A stretch of DNA of 64,000 bases from Apostichopus japonicus (GCF_037975245.1 NC_092573.1:17534265-17598264); one strand, 5' to 3'; counted from the first letter of the stretch, positions 36,222 to 46,900 are shown. The notes: a model not told the origin generated them from the letters alone. Made by a program: numbers and translations.

Positions 36222-36592
36222 CAGTGGCGTAGGAAGGTACTTTTGAGTGGGGGGGGGGGGGCTGAAGACTGATGGCCAGCCGGGGGAGGGGTCTAAGGGG
36301 AGGGGGTGTCCCCCTGCCCTTTGGAATTTTTTGCATTTCCAGGTAGTCTCAGATGCAATTTGGTGCAATATAGCACACTTCAACACCCACTCCATGTTGT
36401 AAACTTAATTTTGTATTTTCACCAGGCCTTAGATGCAATTTGGTGCTCCAAATGAGATTTTTTTTCTCATTTGGAAATGAAAAATGGGTTTTCTGACTTG
36501 CGAAGCGGGGGGGCGGAATGATACTTCCGCCCCTCCACATTTTTCACTGGGGGGGCTGGCGCCCCCCAGCCCCCCCGGTTCCTACGCCCTTG
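36222..36592 (+). mobile_element. hAT-like MITE, right copy (371 bp)
   Basis: Near-identical to 30132-30506 and in the same orientation, with the same TIRs, G-run and terminal hairpin; differences are small indels in homopolymers and scattered substitutions. Its 3' end abuts GTTTGCTG, the 8-mer that also precedes the left copy. Confidence 0.85.
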
Positions 36593-38132
36593 GTTTGCTG
36601 TGTCTTCCAAACCTAGTAGTATACAATGGAAGGTCAAGTGGGGAGTGCGAGTAGGTGGCACTGTAGATTTTTCGACCCGTGGTGACGGTACGGACTGCCG
36701 GGGTTGAATTCGAGATATGGGATCGTTCGGCTCTGGAAGGTGGCGTTTGAGTCGATTGTGTTGCACTACCATAGTTCTCGTAGGGTTCTTCAGGTCCTGG
36801 ATTTGGTATGTAAGGATGTTTCTATCTGTTTGACTCAAAACTCTAGTTATGTGATACGGGCCAGTCCATTTTGGTGCAAGTTTCAGTCTCCGTTCGGCGG
36901 CGTTTTCCAGCATCAGTAGATCACCTGATGAAAATGGTTTGTATTTCGTATTGGCATCGTAGTAGAATTTCTGTTTATCCTGAGCAGCAATGGAGTCTTC
37001 CAAAACTTGTCGAAAAGCTATTTGCAGGCGGCTCTGGAGGGATGTACAATACTCTGCCGGTGTCCCTGTTGCCGATGACGGTTTCGATAACGGGGACGAG
37101 ATCAATGTCGCCGGGATTCTTGCATCTCTACCGTGAATTACGAAATATGGGCTGAATCCGGTGGTGGAGTGAGTTGATGTATTATAAGCAAATTCAACAT
37201 GTCCCAGGTAGTCGTCCCATGTGCCGTTGTTTTGGAGCAAAAGTTTCCCTAGTTGATCTTTTAGGGTTCGGTTGAACCTCTCAATTAACCCGTCTGATTG
37301 GGGATGATAAGGAGTCGTCTGAGTTTTGTTGACACCCAGTGCTTCACACAGAGTTTTGATTACTTCGCCTTCGAATTGTCGTCCTTGGTCCGTGTGAATT
37401 TGTTCTGGAATACCATGTTGCTTAATGTAATTCTCGAAAATGCACTTTGCAACAGTTGTAGCCTTCTGGTCTGGCATCGCATAGAGATTGACATATTTGG
37501 AGAAATGATCCATTATAACAAGAACATATCGGTTTCCCTTGGGTGTTATCGGCAATTCGGTTATGTCAGCACACACCAGTTCAAATGTTCTGGATATTCT
37601 GATGCTTGTTAAGGGGACTTTGTTCCTAGGATTTGGTTGACTTCGATAGTGACATGATCTGCAAGTTGAGCAATATTCTCTTATATCTCTCTGCATGAAT
37701 GGCCATAGCATTGTTGCGCCTTTTGTAGAGTCTTGTCGAAGCATAGATGTCCAGAATATCCATCACCGTGTAGTAATTGTAGTGTCTCAGTAACCATATC
37801 ACTCGGAATGACCGTCTGAAGGCAGGATCGTCCTGGTAACAGTAAACGTCGATAAAGTATACCATCAACCAGTGTCAACTTTGGATATTCCCACCAAAGC
37901 TTCCGTAAAGTTCTACCATTTTCGACGAGTTCTTTAGGCGGTCTGTGGTCAGTAGTAATCCACTCTATAACTCGGTTCAGCTTTTCATCGGCACGTTGGC
38001 GTTCTCGCAGGATATCGGGATCACTTGTAAATGATACAACTGCTGGTATAGTCTCAGGGTCTTTCCTGTGTATATTCGACTTGTTCGGTTCCGTCTGTTC
38101 TTGAGATGGTCGAGACTCCGGCCAGCGTCTAC
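36593..38132 (-). pseudogene. Gypsy-type pol remnant: RNase H end, zinc finger and integrase
   Basis: Read from 38132 downward: 'CRRWP' matches the usual end of the RNase H/spacer region. A connector and 'LVDGILYRR' follow, then the H2C2 zinc finger ('GYSGHLCFDKTLQKA', later 'CSTCRSC'). The integrase core has Asp in 'CADIT', Asp in 'HTDQGRQFE' and Glu in 'GLIERFNR'; the last two are 35 residues apart, the D35E spacing. A GPY/F module ('KWTGPYHI') and a basic tail follow. A frameshift of one base or so near 37715-37745 separates the first half of the zinc finger from the rest. Protease, reverse transcriptase and most of RNase H are missing: the left 88-bp repeat's partner begins exactly where pol stops. 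The 3' end is cut by the MITE at 36592. The full catalytic triad is kept, but the gene is broken. Confidence 0.88.
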
Positions 38133-38220
38133 AAATAGTTAGTCAAATTAGCTAGTTGCCTTTAACCCAGTCGTTTATAATTGAATGCAGTTTTCAGTCG
38201 TTATTTTACTTTCTACATAT
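38133..38220. repeat. 88-bp direct repeat, right copy
   Basis: Partner of 29564-29651. The pol frame is interrupted precisely at its left edge, so this is a breakpoint of the Gypsy remnant. Beyond it the sequence becomes TA-rich and loses similarity to the left copy's flank. Confidence 0.9.
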
Positions 38221-38274
38221 ATATACCCTATATATATACCCTAAATATAGCATATATATATCGCAAATATATAT

Positions 38275-40155
38275 CAGGTGCGTATCCAGGGGGGGGGCGT
38301 TGGGGGCGCGCGCCCCCCGGGTAAGAAAAAGAGGAGAAGAAAAAAAGAGAAGAAAAAAAGGAAAAAAGAGGGGGAAAAAAGGAGGAGGAAGGAAGGGAAA
38401 AGAAAAAGAAGAAGGAGAGAAAAAAGAGGAGGGAGTAAAAGAAAAACGCCAAGACACCGGGAAGAGAAAGACGAACAGTGACATCATTACAGCGCTGGTC
38501 CATATTATATACACAGGGTAGCCAGTGACGGATCGAGGATGTCGGAAGGGGCGGGCGCATCACCCTACCCCTTTCACCGACAACTCCATTTTTGACGTTT
38601 CCATTTTCCCTCTCTCACTAATGTATCTATATATATATATATTATATATGGTCTACCATAACGCGTGTGTGTGTGTATGGACGCCTTAAACCATTGTGCT
38701 ATGAAACCAACTGTGGCTGGTCGGAGTCGTCGGAGAACATGACGCATTTCGGGAAGGGGGCGACCGCCCCCGAGCATATTTTTTTTTATGATATCGCTAG
38801 TAAATTCAAAATAGAAAATGCTTAGATGCAACTTACAAGGCAGTGGAAGTGTCATATCCAGCGATCTGGGAGGCATTTTCGGCCAAAATTTTCTTGTACG
38901 CTTCGCGCCAACCCGTGGTGGCGCTACGCTTAGATAGTTTGCCTACAGGCTTCGCCCCTCCCTTGGCAAAGTATTCGCTACACGCCTGTTCGAATTTGTA
39001 AACTACACAGCAGATATCACATCATATATCAGTGAGCATGAAATCGAGGTTCCAGGATGAACAGCCTCAAAACTGTCGATGTGTGTAGTCATAGTAACCC
39101 AATTTGATTTTGGGGACTGTAACGACTTTACCCGAAAAATATAACCTAAATTTTTCGAGCGCGAAGCGCGCGTTTAACACGTTAATATCAATATCATATA
39201 AGTAAGCATCGGTTATTACCTCGCATGTCATTGTGTACCGTACGGTTCGTGGAAATTGCGCAGTATACCGCGGGATGCTGTAAACAACGAAATGTCTTAT
39301 GTAGATGAAGACAAAGCATGGAGGTCCAATTATGTCAAATTCTCTTTTACAGTAGTAATGTCGAATTAGTCGGCCAAGCTTACAACTTTATTTTAATTAT
39401 CAAGGAGATATTTTTTAAACTATTCATTTCCTTTAGCTACATCATTGCAATTTATTTTTCTTTCAGTAGGAGCCCCTGCCTCCTACGCCTATGTGTGTAG
39501 TGTTCGGTTGAAGGAATATCTGCTATTTTTTCATTTCCTTCAACCAAGTTTTATAATAGCCGTTATAAGAGGATTTAATATTTCTACACCAATAAATTAG
39601 TGTGTCGGAATTTTAGAAAATTTCCTCACCAACATTCTTCATCATACTTCCCTCTACTCGTGTAATTTTGACCGGTCTGTTAGGGGTTCAAGGATGTTTT
39701 TCTATATTGGTTGTCCATAGATGACATTTTTTGCAACATTATGGGTATGTTTTGAAGTGAGTTTATTCACGAGAAATGTGAATTTTCAAATTCTGAACAA
39801 ATAATGGGCTGAAAACCTTCAAAAGTGGGGCTGTCGGGTATTGTGGACCGCGACGTAAAATCACCTACAAAAGCAATGATCCACAGGAGATGCGATGAGG
39901 TCGAACATGATGTGTGACTGGTGAAATTCTTCAAAAAGGTTATGGATGGAAAGAAAACTATTGGGAAATACTTGGTTCTCAGGTAAAAGTGTACATCTGG
40001 TTGGTCATTTTCAAGCCCGAGAAGTGCCATTTCCGGTGATCTGGGGGGTATCAAAACCAGAAATTTTCTTGTACGCTGCGCGCCAACCGATGGTGGCGCT
40101 CCGCTTAGATAGTAATTCGCGCCCCCCGGGTTAGAAAATCCTGGATACGCGCCTG
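38275..40155. mobile_element. Cluster of short-TIR elements (CAGG.GCGTATCCAGG ends), nested
   Basis: The left end CAGGTGCGTATCCAGGGG (38275) pairs with the right end whose reverse complement is CAGGCGCGTATCCAGG (ending 40155). An alternative right end at 38988 (CAGGCGTGTAGCG in reverse) would give a 714-bp element. Purine-rich simple sequence fills 38325-38470. About 39730-40150 is homologous to 22895-23310, and 38880-38940 repeats part of that ('ttgtacgcttcgcgccaac'). A hAT-like element (39090-39493) is inserted in the middle. The borders are therefore a best guess, and no clean target duplication was found. No transposase. Confidence 0.5.
39090..39493 (-). mobile_element. hAT-like non-autonomous element, 404 bp, perfect 8-bp TSD
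   Basis: Starts CATAG (39090) and ends CTCCTACGCCTATG (39493). TGTGTAGT flanks both ends exactly (39082-39089 and 39494-39501). The first 150 bases are homologous to the reverse complement of about 3085-3235, so this is an inverted, shorter member of the same family as 2238-3235 and lacks the 84-bp minisatellite. The left TIR has lost part of the GGCGTAGGAG motif. The small ORF at 39318-39500 is incidental. Confidence 0.8.
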
Positions 40156-41815
40156 TATATAGCCTACAATTTGGATACTTGCCAATAAAAATATGAAAAA
40201 AGTGGTCTATCATCCTGTCATAATGATCCCACCTGGAACATTGGGTTGAGAATGTCCAATTCACACACAAAAGAAATGGAGATGAACACCAATAATAGGG
40301 TAAAAGCTACATATCTAATTTATTGAAAATCTCTACATAATAATCTGACAAGAGTATAAGAAAATACTGCTTCTCTCCTCCCTAGCTGCAGTCCACCCTT
40401 TCCTAAAGTTAATTACACTCTCCCTCTCACCTTCTTTCTTCCCCCAATATCTCCTCCCCAACAGGTCTGGACTTGTTCATTCCAAAAATAATCCAAAGTA
40501 AAACAATGGTGTCCTTTGTGACCATGTGACACACCATGGTCTAAACAAGGATGATGTAATAGACCCATGTCAAAGGTCACTGGGTTGTTACTATGGGCAG
40601 TTGTTTATCCTCTGCCCACCAAGGAGAAAACTATGGATGCCTTTAGGTGATACATCCTTACACATCCGAAGTTCCGCTTTAACCTGAATTAGCATCATGC
40701 CATCTACAGTCGCAAAATCTATGCTTTTCGAAAAATAATCTAGCACACTTTAAACCCACTGCGCACCCACAGATTTGCCTTAATATATCATAGAGTTGCT
40801 GCAGAATGACAGAACAGACCCCTTCCCCAATCCATCCACCCAGACGATACCAGCAAGACAGACAATCCCAATCATCGGTTTCGGCAGATATGCAATAAAC
40901 TTGATCGATAAAGAACAGCTGTTGGCAACATTTTATGTAAAGTTATTTTAACCTTAAAAAAGGGGTGGGATGGGGAGCAAAATAGGCTAAGGTGTTGGGT
41001 CCAACCGCTTTGCAGGCAAGCTCACAAACAGAAACACCATTTCTCTTTTACTTCTCTCTTTTGAGGAGATCATGGTAAGGAGGGGAGGATGGGATGCGAG
41101 TTTGATAAAGAGAGGAGGGAGCCATATGATAAGAAGCATTTCTATCACATCATGAATTGCTGGCGTATCCTCCATATTGAGGGGGCTAGGCACAATTCGC
41201 TGTGCGTGGTATATGCTATTATGCGGTACTACTTAAAGAAATTGTCTGGTGGAAGATTTTGATACATTGTCCTCATAGCTCTTATTTTTCTCTTTCTAAG
41301 TAAAAATTGTACATATTCGATGTTTTCTTCTTCTAGAAATCTGGTTTTCAAATTCACTAGTTTCTCACGAAAAGCACCGTTTGTTCGAACGCATCAATTT
41401 GGTCATTGACGTAGTGCAGGCAAATAGGCAAAACGAGCGACTTGAAGTTAGCACTCCCATTTCCGCAGCAAATACACTCTCGCGGGTACACGCACATGTG
41501 ATTGCCTATTATATATTACGTACACATCGCGAACGTATACAGCCTACCATGCCCAGTTGGTATACTTACATAACGTTGCACATAATACACTCTCACAATC
41601 AAACCACAGTTCATAAACTGTTCTTCGAAATTACTGTAATAAATTTCACGGATCAACTTTACAGTAAAAGGAAGCTTGAAAAGTATTTCAATCAGCGAAA
41701 GATGAAATTTGGCGGAATCTATGTCAGAGCAGAATGTAGTACCGAGAAGCCTAGGCTTCGCAGAACTGTCCGATTGTAAACGTTAGAGTAGCCTACATTC
41801 AAACATTCGGATTTT
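40156..41815. other. Intergenic, no supported gene
   Basis: Mixed AT-rich DNA with pyrimidine-rich stretches (40375-40465). The plus ORF at 41381-41779 (132 codons) has no recognisable motif and stops just before the next transposon. The minus ORF at 40987-41193 is likewise unsupported. Confidence 0.4.
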
Positions 41816-41937
41816 TGCACAGGGGAGCGATAGCTCCCACTAGTCTATGGAACGCGAATATGGAACGCGAAAAGGGCAACCATATTTCGCTGTCTAAACT
41901 AAAGTTGTTGCTGCTGTTTTATCATGTTGTTGCTCAA

Positions 41938-42010
41938 ACTTACATTGTTGTCTAAGCTTACGTTGTTGTCTAAACTTACGTTGTTGTCTAAACTTGTCTA
42001 AACTAACGTT
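41938..42010. repeat. CTTACGTTGTTGTCTAAA short tandem repeat
   Basis: Three to four imperfect copies of an 18-19 base unit inside the left arm of the foldback-like element, ending in a partial duplicate of TTGTCTAAAC. Confidence 0.8.
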
Positions 42011-42330
42011 ATTGCCCAATCACGTGATATAAAAATATGGGCATTTCGCGCGAAATTCGACTTGCGCTGTATATACATACGCGTCGTTAATTTACTGACC
42101 AATTACGAAATAGTCAGTAAGATTGACACATATCCCGACCCAATTACAAGCCGGTCAACGCTCTCCACCATGCTACATACATGAGCTGACCCCGTCCACT
42201 TTGCTCCTCTAGTAACTTCCCGTATATGCGAAGAACAAAGGCGGCCTTGTCCACAGGACTGTTTTCCTAAACCCAGGCAGCAAGAACGTACGAAGATCTA
42301 GAGAGGACATGGTTAAAAAAATATATATAT

Positions 42331-42470
42331 TACGTACGTACGTAATAATACTACGTACGTACGTAATAATATCACGTACGTACGTCATATTACTACGTAC
42401 GTACGTCATAATTACTACGTACGTACGTCATAATTACTACGTACGTACATAATAATTACTACGTACTGAT
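42331..42470. repeat. ACGTACGTACGT array, about 21-22-bp period, six units
   Basis: Each unit holds a self-complementary ACGTACGTACGT core followed by an AT spacer ending in ACT or ATC (such as CATAATTACT). Related blocks occur inside the same element at 43009-43062 and 43548-43612. The cores are perfect palindromes, so each unit can form a small cruciform. Confidence 0.92.
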
Positions 42471-43086
42471 GTAGGGATTATCACGTACGTATTTAATAAT
42501 CATAACGAATGTAGGCCTACGTATACGTACGTGTTTAGTGATATAGCCTATGTTAACACTTGTCTAACGTAAGCGAGCCTACGTTATATACTGCGGGTGA
42601 TACATCTTCATATCAAAGATGGAGAGGGATGAACTTGTTCGTATGTACATTAATTTAGGGTTTAGCCAGAAGGAAATCCTTTATTACTTTGACAGCAAAG
42701 CATCGGATAATAGTTAGGCGAAAGACATCTCAGGCGCATTCTGAGGAGCCTTTTCTTGTATCGCATGAAACATTCAGACATTGTGGATGTGGAGATTTTT
42801 ATATTGTGGCAAGCCTAAGCACATACATTCCTGTGGTGTTAGTCGAACGAACGTACCAATTGTCTGTCTCCGGCATTTTTTAGTTAACTATAAGTATAAG
42901 CTTGACTTCTGTGGTATACGTATCTTGCATGTTGACAAATGTTACAGTATGTACGTACCGCGAACCGCCACTTCTTACTATCTTCAGTATAGAACGTAAA
43001 ATTATCACGTACCGTACGTACGTGATAAATATTACGTACGTACGTAATATTTATTACGTAGTAGTAGTAGTAGTAAGTTGAGTCTC

Positions 43087-43540
43087 GTCTATCCGACATG
43101 CTCAGTGATTAACCTCCGCCACGTATCACGATCTTGCGCAAGGTTTATTGCTTCTTCGAAATTGTTAATATTAATGTCCTTGAATTGCGATTTTATTTTT
43201 CCAAGCAATGTAGTCACGGGCCTTCCAACTGGTTTAGCAGTATGTCTCAGTGCTTCTCTCAAAGCAACCTTTGCTGGAGCGTCCTCTTGGTCTCTTGCTA
43301 CATGACCGAAAAACCTCAATCTTCTATGTGCGACTATCGATGACCAAGGTGTTTGGTTGGTTTCGTTGTAGAGCTCATCATTTGATAACCAATTATTATT
43401 GGTCCATCTAATGTTGAGAATATTTCGAAGTAGTCTCCTTTGAAAAGTGTCAATTTTGCGATCAAGATCCTTCGTTGTGCCCCACAGTTCGCAATTGTAC
43501 AAAAAAATACTCTTTAATAAAGTCTCAAAGATCCTAAGCT
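43087..43540 (-). pseudogene. Non-LTR retrotransposon C-terminal fragment
   Basis: The minus-strand frame enters at about 43540 without a start and ends at a stop at 43089-43091. It shows the conserved C-terminal region of LINE polyproteins: 'LYNCELWGTT', 'FQRRLLRNILNIRW', 'LSNDELYN', 'RRLRFFGHVARD', then 'GRPVTT' and 'DRDTWRRLI'. The reverse-transcriptase core is missing. Downstream the copy ends in an ACT-type microsatellite (GTAGTAGTAG on the plus strand, 43061-43074), consistent with a LINE 3' tail. It is 5'-truncated and embedded between ACGTACGT blocks of the foldback-like element. The clade differs from the LINE at 4.0-5.0 kb, judging by its C-terminal motifs. Confidence 0.78.
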
Positions 43541-43732
43541 TAATTTAACGTACGTACGTTATAAATATTACGTACGTACGTAATAAATATTACGTACGTA
43601 CGTAATATATTTTTTTTACCATGTCCTCTCTAGATCTTCGTAAGAACCAACCCCCTGCGTATAGTAATCATATGAAGCCCACGTGGTAAAGCAATTGTTG
43701 AACAGCGCCGATGGCAACAACGTAAGTTTAGA

Positions 43733-43794
43733 CAACGAAATCAGTTTGCCCTTTTCGCGCGTCCACGCGCGAAAAGGGCAAACTGATTTCGTTG
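43733..43794. repeat. Perfect 62-bp hairpin (30-bp arms, 2-nt spacer)
   Basis: The left arm begins CAACGAAATCAGTTTGCCC and ends in CGCGCGT; the right arm is its exact complement after the spacer CC. It lies within the right part of the foldback-like element and shares GCGAAAAGGGCAA with the left TIR region at about 41866-41879. Confidence 0.95.
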
Positions 43795-43959
43795 CCTAAT
43801 CTAAGTTTGTTGTTGCCTAAACTAAAGTTGTTGCTGCTGTTTTACCATGCTGTTGCTCAAACTCACGTTGATGTCTAAAATTCCGTTAAACTTAGCAACG
43901 AAATAAGTTTGCCCTATTCGCGTTCCATAGACTAGTGGGAGCTATCGCTCCCCTGTGCA

Positions 43960-46900
43960 TAACTTAAACATTCTTCGCGTTGGAGCTGGACAGCGCGATA
44001 TATAAACAACGAAGAGTCTGCTGTTCAAACTTATCCAGTGTAACACAAAAATCACGAAATCACCGATGCACTACATATATGACGGCTTAACGATTTTTTA
44101 TAAGAAATTTCACCGAAAATTAAGGAAGAAATTAATCTGTTTTCGAACACGGTTTTTATTGTGATTACTGTAGGAACTGTATGGAGCGTGGGTTATGTCG
44201 CAATCTGCATTTGCGAAGGTGACGTCACAATCACTACTGTTTAAAGTATATTTAAAATATTCATCGTAAACGTTCAAATAATCGTTTCTCCGTTTCAAAC
44301 GCAACATTATCGTTCTCATATTATGACAACATGTTTGGAAAATTATTTATCGTTTTCTGAGGGAACTTCTTAGGGCTACCAGACAATCGTTTTAAATAAG
44401 ACGCGAAGCAATCTTGGCACTATACATACCACACAGAGATGATCAATGTTGTGTCCAATATCATCACCATTGGAGCAGCTAGGTGCTTTACAGTTATACC
44501 TTTCCTAGTCATTAAACATGCCAATTTTGAAACAGATTTTGTTAGTTGTCGCATTAATACCACAATAGATGACAAAATAATTTAATATAATATAATTTAA
44601 ATATTGAGAACGGATATCCGTTATTTTAATGGAAACGTTAAGACATAGCTTATACTTAAATTTTTACACCACATCTAGCTAGCCTAATCTATTTTGCATA
44701 AGAATCTGGACATTCCCTCACCTCCTGTGTGTACCTGTCGGGTAATTTTTAATATTCAGTGGGAACAGCACTAAACCACTTCTCTCGGGTTGTACCGCCA
44801 AAAGTTGACTTCAAGAAGTTTGAATATTCTTTGTCTTTATTTTTGCATCAATTATATTTCATCAAACGTTGTGTGTCATGAAACAATCGTTTAACTTTCT
44901 GTTTCGACAAAGCAGTTACTGCGATGACTTGTCATAAAACAGTACATTTGGGACAAATCAACAGAACTTTTCAAAAAGAGGTCGCTCTTTTGATTTTCTC
45001 GATATAATTTATTTACATTGATTTTGTTGCTTCATGTGTACGTTTTGCCTCAAAGGTGCAGATTTTATTTGAAAACAACTCACGAATTAAAAGATAAATA
45101 TTGCAACGTTCATTTAAACTGCAAAAATTATTACATGATAAAATGTTAAGTATGAAGATCGAAAAACTGTTAAGCTCCACAGCGATCTTGCTTTGCACAA
45201 GTGGGAGTAAGCAAACACTTTTAAGAATGAAGAAATCAAATAGTTTTAATAGGACCCGCTACTCTGTTGACTGCAAGCTCACAGTTCATGCAAGCTACAA
45301 AGAAACACGAGCGGAAGTACCCCCTCTACAGGCTTCAAATACTGAAACTGAAGGGAGGTTGGTGGGGAGCTAGTTAATTAGTTGGCGCTGTAATTCGTTT
45401 ACTTCCTACTAGCCCAACATTCTGAGCAGGAAAGATGAGGCATACGGTATATACCAAGAGCTATTAACCCTCCCCTTCCTCTCCCACCCCACCGACAGAA
45501 AGTTAAACGCTCATTAAATCACATCGTATAATCCAAAATTTACTGCTCTCCTCTCTTACCTGTCTCGACTGTACTATTGCACTTTCCCATTTATCTGTTT
45601 CTGTGTCAAAGCAACGAAACAAGATGATATATTTTCCTTGAATAGAATTGCCATTGTATTATAATGGTCGCTGAATTGAGAATGGCTTCACAGTTTGATA
45701 ATGATGTTGTTTATATATTTGGTTTCGTGTACCCAAGTGATAATTCGGCTGGAATGTGGTAAATATAACCGTTGACGAAAATTGTTGATAGGCAGGTCGT
45801 TTTACTTCGTTCGTTAATTGCTCATTAACGCTAGTCGGGTGATCAGATCTTAGAGAGCAGTTATGCATCTGATCAGGGACCCGGTGTCTCAAGTCTTCAT
45901 AGTTTCCTGTTTCTCTTTAGGTCTTTGCACCGGACTTATACTCAAAACACTGTTTCCTAACTAAATATTATACAATAAACAATAATAATCATAATAAATT
46001 CTGTTTTATTAACAAACATTCCTGTATATTCATTTTTTCTGTGAACAAATGACATACGAAAGGATATTGTCTGTACAAAGTATTAATATACATAGCGTAG
46101 TTCTACACTGATCTTTATTATAATAATTGTAACAATTTTCTATGAAATAAAGAACCATTGTAACGTCTTTGGTGTTCAATTCCTTACTTTGGACAATTAA
46201 TTATATGAACAGACAGATTTTATAAAGTACAAGCCGCCACTCTCAGGATATATGAATACTCGTTTCATTTACCCATCTGAAATCAGCTGGTCGCATTTGT
46301 AACGGTAATAAGTTATAAAACTTGCAACAGTTTCACTAGTAACTATTGGTGCGAACGTTACGAAATAGTTCATCTTGTCAAACATTTCTGAAATCAGCCT
46401 TATAAGAAAATCACTTCCATGTCAGTTAAAACTATATTTTTATGTCTAACCTATAGGTTAGGTTAAGGCTTAACTGCCTATCATATAAATGTTGATAATG
46501 GTGTTCCGTTCCGTGATAGCAGCGTTCTTCCCGCATTTAAAAAAAAGAAACACTACCTTGTTTGGCAATGTTTCCTTCTAGGCAAACCTCTCCGAAAAGA
46601 TACAAGGACTTCTCGAGAATGGAGCACATCTGTTGTAATACCAACCCACCAATCTTTTGGCCGGAGTAACTGCCTGGTGGGAGGTGAAAATACTTTTTGT
46701 GTTGCTAAGTATGTACCAGTTTTGCGATGGCTAACGTACACGATATCGTTATTAATACACAAAAGAAATAAGTGCTATAATCAGAATTGATATAAACATC
46801 GAATTCTGCGCATGCTCAATATGTACAGAATCAAGTCTGCCTGCAGATTTAGAAATCGCAGATATTGGCGCCTAAATTGACAAATTACAAAGGTAGAAGA

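Larger units (their letters stand above)
30132..36592 (+). mobile_element. Putative composite hAT-like unit, 6.46 kb
   Basis: Two same-orientation elements about 95% alike (30132-30506 and 36222-36592) bracket 5.7 kb. The outermost flanks carry an identical 8-mer, GTTTGCTG (30124-30131 and 36593-36600). The inner flanks do not match each other (ATTTAGGT at 30507-30514 versus TATCACCC at 36214-36221). This is what is expected if the outer pair of ends transposed the whole unit as one piece. The host frame agrees: the Gypsy integrase frame that ends at 36593 resumes at 30123 on the minus strand. No transposase is encoded, so mobilisation would have been in trans. A rearrangement between separate copies is the main alternative. 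Confidence 0.6.
41816..43959. mobile_element. Foldback-like DNA element, 2.14 kb, nested
   Basis: The first 45 bases (from TGCACAGGGGAGCGATAG) are repeated exactly in reverse complement at 43915-43959. Inside each TIR is a small hairpin, GGGAGC-GATA-GCTCCC. Homology continues inward after a 13-14 base indel. A second inverted pair, TACGAAGATCTAGAGAGG at 42289 and its complement ending at 43642, marks an inner element carrying ACGTACGT blocks. Between the two layers, 'ctaaactaaagttgttgctg' occurs as a direct repeat (41896 and 43822). A LINE tail (43087-43540) sits in the inner part. No target duplication could be set and no transposase is present; both flanks contain AAACATTC, but not adjacent to the ends. 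Confidence 0.75.

Noticed and set aside
29564-38220. Interpretation of the 88-bp repeats as intact LTRs
   Set aside because: They lack TG...CA ends, similarity stops at 88 bp, and neither copy is next to a primer-binding site or polypurine tract.
38206-38563. Lys/Arg/Glu-rich and Phe/Ser-rich ORFs on opposite strands
   Set aside because: Derived from purine-rich simple sequence inside a short-TIR element.
41381-41779. 132-codon plus ORF as a gene
   Set aside because: No motif or family resemblance; ends next to a foldback-like element and could be chance.
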